Both the position numbers and the translations under genes were made by a program. Of a DNA stretch of 64,000 bases, positions 1-11,521 are shown one piece after another (the first letter of the stretch is position 1; each line of letters opens with the position of its first letter). Under the pieces are notes generated by a model. It ran no database searches. It had not been told where the DNA came from and was given only the letters and a program-made list of their open reading frames with translations. This DNA comes from Hanleya hanleyi (Eukaryota; Mollusca; Polyplacophora; Lepidopleurida; Hanleyidae). The stretch is from positions 1 through 64,000 of the forward strand of contig JAVTVY010018968.1 of the NCBI GenBank assembly GCA_036873755.1, in the 5' to 3' direction.

Positions 1-2110
1 AACCTGTTTAACGTTGCTTTCAACAATCTTCAGTCCTCCAGTAATATAGAACCGATACCAATGAATCCAGATTGACTGACGGCCGATCATAGTTCCTTGG
101 GGGTCCACGGGAGGGGTCCTATTCCTTTTCACACGCGGGAACACTGGACACGAAATGATGCAGTTTTAACGAATGGAGACCGAAGATCACTAATACCGGT
201 GCCAGTGGGTTCCAAATTACAACACGAAGGTGTATACAGGGATAGGAAATACAGCCATACCAAATTGGTCGCAAAATTAATACTATGTACAGTGACACAT
301 ACATCACAACAAGAATAACAACCGGTGTATATAGTAACTATGAACTATCTGGTACGCCTGTCCAAACCACAAAGTATCCCAATACCAGAATGTCATGAAT
401 TTGAATAAGGAGTCTTTGGAAACTTTTTTTTTATCACGGATTTATTGCTTTCAACTGTCGAAAAGATATGGATTTCGTTAATCTGGGGCATCGGTACCCG
501 TTTATTGATATAAGGGTTAACTTGTCTTTGGCGACACGATTTTATGATATACGATCGCAAGGAATGGAAATTTGGCGGTTTTATGTTAATATCGACGTGT
601 CCATATTAATTCAAGAAAATGCAGAAAGGTAAGCCCGGGTTGACACCATTGCAGCGCCAGGTTAGAACGTTGTGTGTTGCTCAGAGCGCGCGAGGTGAGG
701 TATATAAACATAAAGCGCCCATTGTTATACTACTGTTTGTACGGTTATATGTTAATTATTTCGAAACATATACCGGTATCGCACAGTTCATTATAACCAG
801 GCGTTGGTTCTATAGAGGCAACAACAACCCACGCAGACGCACAAAGAAGCTGGCCAAGATAATTCAGGACGATTTATCATCTAAATTACATATCCTTGAT
901 TGTTGAATGGCTTAATGAGGGTAGTGCAAGGGCGGACTTGGTATATACAGACGGGCCGGTTTAAATGGCCCCCTTTCTCAGGCATAATGGATTTTACTGA
1001 TATCTGTCTCCGCAAATCAATTTATGAATAATTGATAGTGTATATAGGGACCCGCGTGGTTGCCTAGACGACATTGATTTGGGCATTAGTTATTATAAGG
1101 CAGGTCCTGAATGACCGCTCGCCACAGCATTATAGCTTCCGTGCTGGAAGCTGCATAAACAGGCTTCTGGCCGATCAGTTCACGGACTGGTCAGTTCAGG
1201 GCTCTTCAAGGGAGATTACTTCGATCAACGGCTCAACTTATACCAGGCAAGAGAATGAATCAAGTAAAAAATAAAATAACAATAAATAATATTTAAAAAA
1301 CAAACATAAAAACACCCTGAAGAAAAACTAGTGAAATGGTCAAAATTGAACATTTAATGTGAAAAGCAGGTTTCGTAATCTGTGTTTTAAAAAAAAAAAA
1401 AGGACTGTCCCAGAAAAGGACTGTCGCAGAATAAACGGAACTCCCGTTTTGGCTTTAGAATCTCTTCTCAGTAAAATGCGTAATAGGCATCAGTCCACTG
1501 AAAAAAAAATGTAGTCCCAATCTTTTGACCTCCTTGGAGGTAGGGACAGCCAAAACAAATTCGTCGCAAAATTAATACTAGTGACACATGCATCAGAAAG
1601 AGCATGGAACAATAATAACTACGGTACCGATATATTGTAACTATGAAATATCTGGTACCCCTGTCCAAACTACAATTTATTTTTTACTTGAATTGTTTTT
1701 TTTTCAATTCTCTCTCTGTTGTAACGGTCAGTGTTTTGAGTAGGGTATGTGTTCGGTTTTGCTAAAGTGTATGATTTTAACTCCGTGCCAAATAACGAGT
1801 TCCTCTGTTGTTGTTGTTGTTGTATTCCATTGTCCATTGGATGCTGCCAATCGTCACTTTGTAGTATTCACTATGGGGTTTCACTTGTGTGCACACATGT
1901 ACTACCGAGTGTTCCTCAGAGGGAGCATTTGGATCCGATGCCTGTGAACTGTTGTTTTGTCAAGCAGAGAAAAAGGCAAAAAGTCAGGTTGTAGTACTTA
2001 CTTATTGCCGAAATATGAAGTCTAGACTTAACTAGAGAATCAGCCAGATACAATAATGTTAACATGCCTTGTCTGTACTCGTACTTGGTGTAATCCTGGG
2101 GTCTGATTTC
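1..2110. repeat. Repeat-rich flank with no gene
   Basis: No convincing coding sequence is seen. Positions 258-372 and 1550-1675 are diverged direct copies of one sequence (both contain TCGCAAAATTAATACTA and a conserved CTATGAA..TATCTGGTAC stretch). Positions 1-145 resemble the SINE-like sequence at 51170-51300, sharing TTGCTTTCAACAA-type and CCTATTCCTTTTCACA motifs. A TGT microsatellite lies at 1806-1823. The 95-residue open frame at 619-906 has no recognisable motif and I do not call it a gene. Confidence 0.5.
1470..2080 (+). repeat. Diverged direct repeat, left copy
   Basis: Shares a run of matching blocks with 7690-8065: GGCATCAG.CCACTGAAAAA, GTGTTC.GTTTTGC, TGCCTGTGAACTG, GTCAGGTTGTAG and CGAAATATG.AGTCTAGACTT, in the same order and orientation. 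The copies bracket the Ngaro/DIRS-like element, but they are too diverged to be its terminal repeats from a recent insertion, and the right copy starts about 500 bp beyond the element. An older dispersed repeat or segmental duplication is more likely. Confidence 0.55.
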
Positions 2111-2640
2111 GTTGTACACGTATGTATAATCACTAAGACTGAGGCAGAAATTGAAGAACTAGGGCTTTATTACAGGCGCATGCTTGTTGACCCGATATGA
2201 AATTACACAATATAATACAATAATTGCATGCAAAATTGTTATGAACAAGTGAGTATATATATTAACAATTCAGAACAGCATGCAAATCAGATGGTAGGCA
2301 ACATACAATAGACCAGAGTTATATACATGTACAAATTGTCAGACATAGACATGACAAACATCATGAACATAGGCTACACATAGAAGCTATACACATAGAA
2401 TATCCATAGGCGACAAATAGAAATCGCACATTATAAAAATGCTTAAATGCATGCAGCAACAATAGAAATACATACATGTACATACAGACTTGCTGAGCAT
2501 ATTACCTATGGAAATCAAAGATGAATATAGATAAAATATAATAATATAAAGCATAATGGACAATGCCTAACCATAAAACCCCGCAAGCCGCAGGCCCCCC
2601 AAGCGGAGCCGCCTTCTCTCGGGACTGGAAAACCGCCCAT

Positions 2641-3605
2641 CTAGCAAGACTGTATGATAAGGGCTCGCATCAATTGACAGGCCACAACCTTCTCCTTGAG
2701 ACCCAACTCTAGATAATTTTTGTAAGCCTCACTTCTCCAGTCACCAACCAGCTGAATCAGCTCGGTGGGCACCCGCACCTGGAAGGCCCAGGACGCACCC
2801 CCACGACGAAAGCTATGCGAGGAGTACAGAGCTGGATTACGTCCAGATTTTTTTTATCAAATCTTTAAAGAAACGCTGTAAGAAGGCATAGGTGACTGGA
2901 GAAGATCTACCACGGCCTACCTTGGGTAAGCAGAAGGCTGGAGACCTGGAGTCCCCGGGGACTAAATTAACCATGTGAGAGAAGGCGGCAACGGGACAGA
3001 GAGGCGACCCGGGAATAGCCAACAAAGGCATTCTAAGTTCACGTTGCCCGAATTGAATCGTTTTGGACCACTTAATTAAAACTAAGAGAGTGTCAGGGCC
3101 CTGAACAATGTCCCCCCTAGTCAGCTGCTTACTACATGTACCATCGAAGGACCCAAGGCTGTTGGGAACTAAATTAGATTTCCGTGCCATAAGAAAAAAG
3201 GCCAACAAAAAAAGGGCAAAGTGTGGCATGGATGGGATTATGAAAATTCAAAAATGGAAGAAATTCCAACAAAATTTGGGGAGTGATGGGCAAGGCCCGC
3301 TTAGGTTGGTGCAATTTAACACGTGACAGTCCTCTGATCAGCAGATGCACATCTATAGCCTTCAAGTCGGGGGCTTCCATATCCAAAAGAAAATGAAGGA
3401 GTTTAACTTCACTAAGGTAGTTACGGATCGCCTCCGTGGACTGAAAACTGAGCGAACAAACACATATGCTCATGAGAAGCGGGGAGAGGTTCCAACCCAA
3501 AATGCTCGCAAAAAAGGAAATAGGATCTCCATTGAATTTTAAGATTCTTGTTTGTACCCTTAGCAAAGGCCTGGTTCATGGAACCCCTAGCTTCCTGACG
3601 GAGGG
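2641..3605 (-). pseudogene. Tyrosine recombinase domain
   Basis: The N-terminal core-binding part (3174-3605) includes NYLSEVKLLHFLLDMEAPDL and a downstream LPITPQILLEF, characteristic of DIRS/Ngaro recombinases. The catalytic part carries Arg in FFLMARKSNLVPNS, then, after a frameshift in an A8 run near 2855, HSFRRGGASWAF (His-x-x-Arg) and GDWRSEAYKNYL, whose Tyr is the expected nucleophile. The stop is at 2641-2643. The enzyme would insert a circular DNA intermediate by site-specific-type recombination. It is called tyrosine recombinase rather than integrase because no DDE or zinc-finger integrase motifs are seen. Confidence 0.85.
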
Positions 3606-3635
3606 CGACCAGACCTAAGCCTGAAAAAAAAAGAA

Positions 3636-4375
3636 TTAAAGGTTGTGGGTAATGTAAAATAAACGGTCATGCACCGGAGTGTCTGATAACTTCTCCCCCA
3701 TGGTCCTAATGACGAACTCTTCTTTAAAGTGGTCCCCCAAGTTCCATCTAGACAAGAGATCCGGAAGACGATTGTCCACTCCGGGAATGTGCCGAGCTCT
3801 TAACTCGAATTCGTGCAACGCTGCCAAAAAAAATATCTCTCTCAGGCAGTCTTGCATAAACTCATTCCTAGCCCTCCCAGAATTCAACAGAATGACAGAA
3901 ACCTGGTTATCGCACAAGATCAAGGCACGCTTACCCCTCAGCTGAGATCCCCATAATTTAACACAAACTACGATGGTGAGTAGCTCTAATGCATTTATGC
4001 TAAGATGTTCCCTGGCCAAGAATGGCGAAAAAGGGAAGTGGCAATACTGAGTACCGCAAATACCCCCACCCCCTGCAAACATGCGTCAGTCGCCAGTAGC
4101 TCATCTGGTTCGGACCAATCTTCGGTAATTATCATGGAGACCCCATTGTAGGTCATCAGAAAGTTTTTCCACCATAACAGATCTTTTTTGACGAATCCGG
4201 GGATCTTAGACCTGCCCGGCAACTCAGGGAATGTACGCAACCAAGTGATGAGCCTGGACACAAACAACCTACCTGGCCTGACGCATGCTGAAACAAAGTT
4301 CAGTTTGCCTAACAGGGACTGAAGCTCAGTTAAGGAAGCCTCCTCCCACAGTAACCAATCACTAACGAGCTGCAT
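3636..4375 (-). pseudogene. RNase H domain
   Basis: Two overlapping open stretches (3995-4375 and 3636-4082) in different frames make up one domain. The catalytic acidic residues can be placed: Asp in LLATDACLQG, Glu in INALELLTIV, Asp in LILCDNQVSV and Asp in HIPGVDNRLPDLLSRW. The frame changes at a G-rich run near 4060, inside the segment following ATDACLQG. The domain degrades RNA in the RNA-DNA hybrid made by the adjoining reverse transcriptase, and its position directly after RT is standard for Ngaro/DIRS and Ty3-like pol genes. Confidence 0.8.
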
Positions 4376-4388
4376 AATTTCCCTTAGT

Positions 4389-5159
4389 CTATCTGGTGTG
4401 TATTTCTAAAGTCATAGTTATGGTGTTAAACCAGACCCCTATGTATTTCATTTGCGTTGAAGGAGAGCATTCTTTTTCTTCTGAATCCTCCAACCCACAA
4501 AGCTCGAGCAAAATACCCAACATAAGAAAGGCCTCGTCAGCAGCTGACGGGTCTTCTGCGCCAGCAAGGTCATCAAGGTAATTAACCATATCATAGCCCT
4601 TCTGTTTGAACATATATACAATAGCTGATGTAACCCTCTGGCAGATCTGAGCGGCGGATCGTAACCCCATAGATAATACTCGATCAAAAAATATCTTGCC
4701 ATTCCAACGGAAGGCAACTAAATTAATATCACCGGGGTCTATAGGTATTTGGCGATATGCTCTTTTCAGGTCTTTTTTGAACAACAGACAGCCTCTACCT
4801 TTCCTTTTAATTATTTCTACCAACTGATCGACTTTAGGGTAAGTGAGTTGGATAGATTCTCCCAAATACTCATCTTTTTTTATACCATCATTCACTCCGC
4901 CACCCTTGGGAAAACTAAGGTCTAAAATGACGCGTCGCTCAGAGGTGTCAGATTTGGGTACGGAGTTCAAAGGTGATAACTTTATGGGAGAAGATAATGG
5001 GTTTTCATCAAATGGTCCGAGGACTGCTTGGTAGGCTAATTCCTTACTAATGTAAGAATTTATGTCATTGGGAAACTCCCTGGCCCCTTTATGATTCTTC
5101 ACCCTACCCATCTGCAACTCGGAGAAACGGTCATAACCTATGGGAAATCCAAATTCCAA
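4389..5159 (-). pseudogene. Reverse transcriptase domain
   Basis: A 256-residue open stretch. Motif A reads LFKKDLKRAYRQIPID, with the first catalytic Asp. GLRSAAQICQRVTSA matches motif B, and YLDDLAGAEDP is motif C with the catalytic Asp pair (around 4570-4590). LNSVPKSDTSERRVILDLSFP upstream is the palm/fingers segment typical of DIRS and Ngaro enzymes. The domain copies element RNA into DNA; in this class the recombinase, not an integrase, inserts the product. All three catalytic Asp are present, but the frame is broken just after YIGVWFNT. Confidence 0.85.
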
Positions 5160-5575
5160 GAGATCACATAAACGGTAACCACCATAAAACTAGATAATTC
5201 AGATCTCCAAAATGGTATGTTTAGACGAGATGGGACTGGCGAACGACAGCCCTCAAAGTTAAATTGCCCGGAGTCAGTGACTGATTCGTGAAGCTCGATG
5301 AAAAGGGAATTGAAACTATGAACATGATTGTGATCACTGCAATTAGCAATGAAAGATTGCCCTGCCCGAGGAAGTGCCAGATCGTCAATGATTTCAGAGC
5401 TGTGTTTCTTTACAAATTTAAACACGTTTTCATCAACCTTAACCAGATCGCTTTCCTGCAACTTAGCACCTTCAAGACACTCTTGCCCTCCCCGGGCAGT
5501 AGCGGTAAATGATTTTTTCATATAGGCTGGCACGAATATGTCACACTCTGGATTGAGGGTAGAGTCCAATGCTAG

Positions 5576-6752
5576 TCATTTGGACTTTGGCTGTGAGGGA
5601 CAATCCGAAGAACATTCGGCATGCTCCCTTTTTACTTTCTCTTTTAACCAGCAAGAGGCACAAATATGTACTACTTGGCATACCATACCCCTAATGTTAG
5701 CAGAATGGGGAGCACTCTGGTCACATATGTTTCTCTGAAATCCAGAGCAAAACCAAACCACTTCAGCATCCTTCTCCTTATTCTTTACCGGATAATTAGA
5801 GTTGACATGATTGGCCGAAAAAGTATGTCGTTTGGTCAACACATGCCTCGCTTACAATGGCGTTTCCAATTCACGTGGGTCATCCCGCCATGTTTTGAGG
5901 CCTAACTCGATTTGACGTAAAAATGCTGCATAAAAATTCAGCAGTGCTTCCCATTCATACACAGATTGATAGTACACTATCTTTTTGAGCAGTGCTAACC
6001 TACCAGCCTTCTCAATGCTGGGAGTGAGATCACTGGAAATGATTTCCAGTTCCCCCGCTACAAATGTTTGAAAGGCGAGATCCTTAAAGGAAATATTCTT
6101 GCTAACATATTCGAATTGCAGGGCAGAGTGTGGCCAAACCTGTCTATATCGAACTCTGTCAGCCGCCCTGGTTTCAATGCCCAATTTAATTTTTTTAGAT
6201 TTACGCTGGCGCTGCCTCCTTTGATTACACTGGCTACCATTACCTGAGAAATACTCACAAAACTCTTTATCCTCCTCTGAGGAAGAACCATCAACTAAAC
6301 CTAATCCTAAGGTTTTCATACGCGAGTCCACAACATCGTTCAGATGTTCTACTTCACGCAACTCATTGATCGTAACCCTCTGATTACTTTGATCAGTTCT
6401 TAATTTAAAGTTCCCAGAACTAGAGTCCTTTAATTGACCCACGGTTGTACCTCTCTCTCCGTTTTTGATGTTGGTGTTGTTGTTGGATAACCTCCAGTTC
6501 CTGCTTGGAGCGTTCGATTTCCTCTCGTAACAACTGTTTTTTCCTCGTCTTCTGTTGGTCCGCAGCACGTTTTTTCTGCTGCTCGAGTTCCTCTAGTTCC
6601 TTCTGTAGTTCCAGTAACTCCTGGTCGGAGTCGTCATCGTCATCAGGAACGTCGACGGTTGTTGTCTTTATTTCTTGCTGCTCCGCTGTCAGGGAGTAAA
6701 ATGCAGCTTCCGGGTCTGGTCCAGTGGCGCCCTCTGACGTCTGCGTTGCCAT
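5576..6752 (-). pseudogene. Gag-like ORF of the YR retrotransposon
   Basis: The likely start is the minus-strand ATG at 6752 (MATQTSEG). The N-terminal part has an acidic stretch (DDDDDSDQELLELQ) and a Glu/Lys/Gln-rich helix typical of a coiled coil. A frameshift near 6490, in a run of five A in a CAA-rich stretch, moves to the frame that carries the middle domain (5852-6490). An in-frame TAA at about 5852 interrupts it, and the same frame continues to 5576 with a cluster of Cys and His residues (CSGF..., CQVVHICASC, CSSDC) that looks like a zinc-binding region. Gag of DIRS/Ngaro elements is poorly conserved, so the assignment rests on position upstream of the reverse transcriptase and on composition. 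It is followed by the pol ORF with almost no gap. Confidence 0.65.
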
Positions 6753-7689
6753 CGTAATCTCCCTTCCGTCGACGGGGAAGAGATCTGACAACGAGTTCCT
6801 TCCCACGGAATCCAAAACAGCGTAGTTATGGTTGCTTCGATTGCTTCGATCAGATCTCCGAAGCATCTGAGAATAAGATTAAACGACAGCCGTCGAATCC
6901 CGCACCAATTCCAATTCGCCGTACAGGTATTCAATTACTCAACTCATATATATCAGACTCGATATGTCCAGTACTATTTCTCAAACTTTCAACGATCTAG
7001 CTATCACGGCAGAACACACCACGGTTTCAACCTCAGATCAAATTCAAAGTCAGTCAAATCAAAAAATTAACCCGTCAAGTACACAAAGGAAATCAAGAAA
7101 TTCTAGTGTTCGGATCAACAAACATACATCGAATGGAGAAAGTATATAGTAAAGCCCTAATAAAGGAGCCAGTCAGCTTGGCCCATGTGACGACCTGAAA
7201 AGGTGAGAGGGAACCAGCGTGGGTGGTGATTACATATTTTGGAGCCAAAATAAGCCAATTGGCCAGAGATCTTCCTGAGCTACAACCATTAGGATTTTAA
7301 TTGAACGGAAATAGTTTTCTCTGGAAAACAGATCCAAATTTGACAGTTTCACGATTCTGGTTTTTGATGAAACCATACTTTAATCCTACAAATCACACAT
7401 AAATAATCTGTTTTCATAAGGAAGACTATAGATTGTAGCATGTGTTGAAATATAGAAGAATGTGAGTCGAAGCTCTGTTCATGGTTGATTTGAGTGATAC
7501 ATGATATCAATGTTGCACTCATGAACTCGTGTTTTATTTGGTGTTGGGTACATGAAATTGAAAGGTCATAGAACATCAACTGCTCAGCGGATCTCAGTAA
7601 ATTTACCAAACTCTATGGCAAGTCAACAAGGCATGCCCTTGCCTACTTTTAAGGTGATTGGACTAAATTACCTCTCCTGCTAGGCATCA

Positions 7690-8065
7690 GACCACTGAAA
7701 AAAATATCCTGATCTGTTAACCCCCTTTAGGCATCCTCTGCCAAAGAAGAGAATTTTAAAAAAAAAGATCAGTGGTAGGGGTTTGGAGTATGGTACGTGT
7801 TCAGTTTTGCGGCGAGTTTGATTTTATTTCGGGACCTAAAAAGTTGCTGCTTAGAGGGACTATTTTGGTGCCTGTGAACTGCTTTCTCAAAGCAGAGAGG
7901 AGAAAGCAGAGAGAAGGGCAAAAATTTGACGTCATTTGTATGAGTGATCATTGCTGAAAATCTAGGTGGACAACACCTGTCAAGATGTTTGTCAGGTTGT
8001 AGCAATTGAATTAAACTAATTTTTGTCGAAATATGTAAGTCTAGACTTCATTATGGAATCTGCCA
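7690..8065 (+). repeat. Diverged direct repeat, right copy
   Basis: Partner of the repeat at 1470-2080; see there for shared blocks. Between the retroelement end (about 7165) and this copy no gene or other repeat is recognised. Confidence 0.5.
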
Positions 8066-8760
8066 TTTACAGTCATAAATCGCATGTTTGATTTGGACAT
8101 ACACAGGTATAACAATCAAAGGAATTAACCATCCATATTGATCACGGATTTGAACCTCACAACAAATGTATCTTTCAAAATATTGTTTGCACTCGTTTAC
8201 AGTTTGTTTATGGTTCTTTATGATTTGTTCACGGTTTGTACACGGACACCTTTCTCACAAAATTCTCATGGCAGCAGATGGTATAAGATCAGTGGTAGAT
8301 ACTGTTAGATGTTACAGACAGTTTAGAGGGTTACAAACTCTGACAACAGGAGAATGGTTCAGATTAGTCTTGTAATTTGCCATCGGATTGGTTGTCCGGA
8401 ATGACCAGAAGTCGAGACAGAAGTGAGACGATAGACAAACCTGATGGCGAAGAGCATCAGTGTGTTTGAGTACTCGGTTACAGAGGATCTATACCTTTTT
8501 CCACAGTCATCTTTCACTTTACCTTTCTCTACAGTCATCTATAACTTTACCTTTCTCCACATTCATCTATAATTTTACCTTTCTCCACAGTCCTCTATAA
8601 TATTACCATCTTCTGATTCTCTCCTTCACATTTTCGAACATTGGGGATAAAGAACATGTGGGAACATATCAAATTAGTCCTAGAAAATACTGATGGTTGA
8701 AGTATGTTCACAAAGGTTCAATACCAGGAAAAATATAAAACTATTCTTAACTGATACTAT
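8066..8760. other. No gene seen
   Basis: AT-rich sequence. The only structure is a short local tandem at 8490-8605, in which TTTACCTTTCTCCACAGTC-like units of about 32 bp repeat three to four times. Confidence 0.5.
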
Positions 8761-9005
8761 GGTAATCCGCCTAGTAATTCAATCCCTCTATCAAATTCCA
8801 ATCACCCACAATTTGTTGGGGACAAAGTCCAATCAGTGGTTCTAATAAATTTGATCACCCTCTAAAACCATTGTCATAACGAAGAAATAATGCATTATAT
8901 GCACAATTATGATCCATTCAACATGCTGTTCTAATGAATTTGATCACCCGAAGATTTTAGTGTGGGAAATTTCACTTCCTGAGATTGAATTATTAGTGGG
9001 ATTAC
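8761..9005 (+). mobile_element. MITE family 'GATCACC', copy 1
   Basis: About 245 bp. The left end GGTAATCCGCCTAGTAATTC is the near-complement of the right end GAATTATTAGTGGGATTAC. Inside, the motif CTAATAAATTTGATCACC (or a close variant) occurs twice. Four further copies in this window share ends and interior. Confidence 0.7.
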
Positions 9006-11162
9006 AATATAGAAAAGCAATTTTTTTTTGACTGTAGCTACTATAGCTTTCCAAATAGAAGTCCTCGCTGGTGCATGCGTGAAAGTTTGTCAGTTACTTG
9101 CCCAAGGGTGGTGGTTCTGTCCGGTTACTCCAGCCTTCTCCACCATTCAAACTGTTGAATTCCATAGGTGGATTTATTAGGACACTGCACAGTCAAATTA
9201 TCTGAAGGAGAACTTCAAATAATAGCTCATGACCTTGATTTATGAAGGACCTATTTATCCAATATCATGTAACCTATTGATAAACACTTTGATTGGAACC
9301 ATTGTTGCTGATTACGTATTCAAAATGGATTAATAATAAAATGGATCTGCTGGAAAGGATGCCAGCTCAATGATATAGACTACTAGAATTGAATACAAAT
9401 TTACCTTACTCCCGAATGTTGCGTCATGTCGCGACTGAAATTCAAAGAAAAAATATAGAATTATATCACTTTATGACTAAGTTATACAACCCTGTAGAAA
9501 GGTGTGTTGAAATGTGCCTGAAGTCGGGATATAGTTCATGTATGGCGAGATACCGCTTTTCAACTGGCATGTTTAATGCAACAATGGCCAACCACTTGCC
9601 CATTTACCACTATTGGAAATCCCGTAAATTCACGTCACTTCGTCTTACCTGACCAATATGCCCCGAAGGCCGACAATAGCTTGGGCATGTTGGGATGTCT
9701 AATTAATTACGGTCAGTTGTATACACCGTATATGGTGCCCTAGCAAGATGGATAATTTTGGTAATGGTCGATAGGTGCTCTTTGTTTCCACCCTCGTGTG
9801 TGTTGAGGATGTATCAGTCAGATTAGGTTAAATATCACATTCAGCCCAAGGTTCTCCCGCCCACCCACCTGATAAAGTACACAGTACTGACATTGACAAA
9901 CAAAGTAAGGGCACTTGAAGAAATGTTTCACTCCACTTTGTCTCCATTGACGACACAGACACTGTGGAACTTGCCATTCGCTGATATTTGGGTCTGCGTA
10001 CTGTTTGGCAGGTCTGGGTCTGGCAGTTGTTGTCCGCAACATTTTGTTGTCAATAGCGTCACTGACGATGTTATGTCACATCAGGGTTAGGCCTGCAATA
10101 TTACTAATGGTGTGTTGGGATCATCTTTTCACAGAAGTTCCCCAACAAATACCTACTTTACTCCGGGACAGTAAAATCTTGAAAGTTGATCAGGTCAGCA
10201 TGCAGCTTCTTTTGTTTTCAAGTCAAGCCCAATCTTCCAATCTTTGACAAGTTACAAGTGAAAAACCATACTTGTGTTCACGGATGCTGACAATGCTGGA
10301 AAATTGATAGATTCAGGATTAATGATACGCACATGAAAAGAGGTTGCGAATTGTGTTCCATGTCCCCCCCCCCACCAGTGGCCCCCACCCCCCAACCAGT
10401 GCCTCTAATTAGCCCACTCTTTTCATGATCCAACCTCGCTGCTAGCGTGTTAATACCCCTTTAATCAGCCTCAAAATGGATGGATTTTGTAAACTCTCCC
10501 CTTTGCGTTTTTTCAGCAGGGAAGATTACCAAAGCATTATATTTGATGATTTATACAACGAATGCAAGAATATCTTGTCAGAGAAATTTGAAACTCTGCC
10601 CGCTTCGACGGGTTTTCTGTTTCGCCATTGAGTGTGTGTTGTACGCTGAGAGTGACGTAGCGACTCTCACAAATCTGAATGCTCACCCCCACAGCTGCAG
10701 ACATGGGATAACGTCATAGTAGAAACAAGTTTAGTTATTTGTGGTCAAATGTGTCTCATTTTGTACCATATGTCACTTTCGCTGAGTTTGAGAGACATCG
10801 ATCTTTAAGCTAGAGGAACTCAAGTATTTCTGTCGATTGAGCTGCATTTGGATCATTCAGTCTCCTCAAACCTCCTTGGGTGACAGGTAAATAATGGTTC
10901 ACTCACACAGCTCTAGCCAGTTTACCTACATGTACAACCAAATTGAATATTTATGAAAAAAAAAAAAAAAAATCAAATCGAAAAAATACAAAGAGCATTA
11001 ATAGTTAATTCTCTCACATGAAACACACAGTTTCTCTCCTAGAGTCGAGAAGTTCAACCCAAACTTCAGAGTGACTGAATGTTGATATCACCACTACACA
11101 TTGTACCAAATAATTCATGAACATTCGGCTATTTGAATGCTGTTAAGTCTGAATACAGTATT
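9006..11162. other. No gene or recognisable element
   Basis: Ordinary AT-rich intergenic or intronic sequence. There is a C-rich patch at 10365-10400. Short open frames here have no family motifs and no convincing splice context. Confidence 0.5.
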
Positions 11163-11516
11163 CAGGGGTGGAAATTAACATCTGTCCACCTGTCTCTGAC
11201 AGGTACTTTCTGCATGAGATAGGTTGAAAAATAAATTACCTGTCTCAAGTGACAGGTAACTCAAAACAAAAAACAATTCACATTTAATTCATTTTTGTTC
11301 CAAAAACCTTCAAACTGAATATATAAACTAATCAGGCCTCCATGTACTGGAATATGTCTTTTTCCATATTTATGCAACATTTAATACAAAACACAAAAGC
11401 AACAATTTTTCTTATCCTTAGCGTGTTCAGGCTACTGTTGGGAGGAGACAGGTAGAAATTGTTTTTACCTGTCAGCGGAAACAGGTCAAATTTTATTTTA
11501 CACATTTCAACCCCTG
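11163..11516. mobile_element. hAT-like MITE with 5-bp target duplication
   Basis: 354 bp beginning CAGGGGTGGAAATT and ending TTTCAACCCCTG, so the terminal repeats are about 12 bp with a mismatch. It is flanked by the exact duplication GTATT (11158-11162 and 11517-11521). CAGGG ends and short duplications fit hAT-type elements. The interior is rich in ACAGGT and its complement. No transposase is encoded. Confidence 0.75.
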
Positions 11517-11521
11517 GTATT

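Larger units (their letters stand above)
2641..5569 (-). pseudogene. Pol region: RT - RNase H - tyrosine recombinase, frameshifted
   Basis: Starts at the minus-strand ATG at 5569 (MDSTLNPECD), seven bases after the gag stop, and ends at a TAG at 2641-2643. Reading must change frame near 5190, 4380, 4060, 3630, 3200 and 2855. Most breaks fall in or beside homopolymers: a G-run near 4060, a T-run near 3200 and an A8 run near 2855 (minus-strand sense). Protein similarity to the family resumes directly after each break, so a single original polyprotein is plausible. It is equally possible that recombinase was a separate overlapping ORF, as in many described Ngaro elements. Domains are listed separately. 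Confidence 0.7.
2120..7165 (-). mobile_element. Ngaro/DIRS-like tyrosine-recombinase retrotransposon, degraded
   Basis: On the minus strand the order is gag-like protein with a coiled coil and a Cys/His cluster, then reverse transcriptase, RNase H and a C-terminal tyrosine recombinase. That set defines YR retrotransposons. No integrase, protease or Dam methyltransferase region was seen, which favours Ngaro over classic DIRS. Ends are inferred: the left end follows a minus-strand AATAAA at 2166-2171, and the right end is set near 7165. A weak inverted match, TAGGGCTTTA near 2159 and TAAAGCCCTA near 7149, may be terminal. Split direct repeats were not recognised. Several frameshifts and one in-frame stop make this copy inactive as written, unless the indels are sequencing errors. 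Confidence 0.85.

Noticed and set aside
619..906. 95-codon open frame with basic residues
   Set aside because: No motif, no splice or promoter context, and it lies in repeat-rich DNA.
2159..7160. TAGGGCTTTA / TAAAGCCCTA as DIRS inverted terminal repeats
   Set aside because: Only ten bases match and neighbouring sequence does not, so it is mentioned but not used to set the ends.
1470..8065. The 1470-2080 and 7690-8065 repeats as LTRs of the retroelement
   Set aside because: They are strongly diverged, begin far from the element's right end, and YR retrotransposons do not carry ordinary LTRs.
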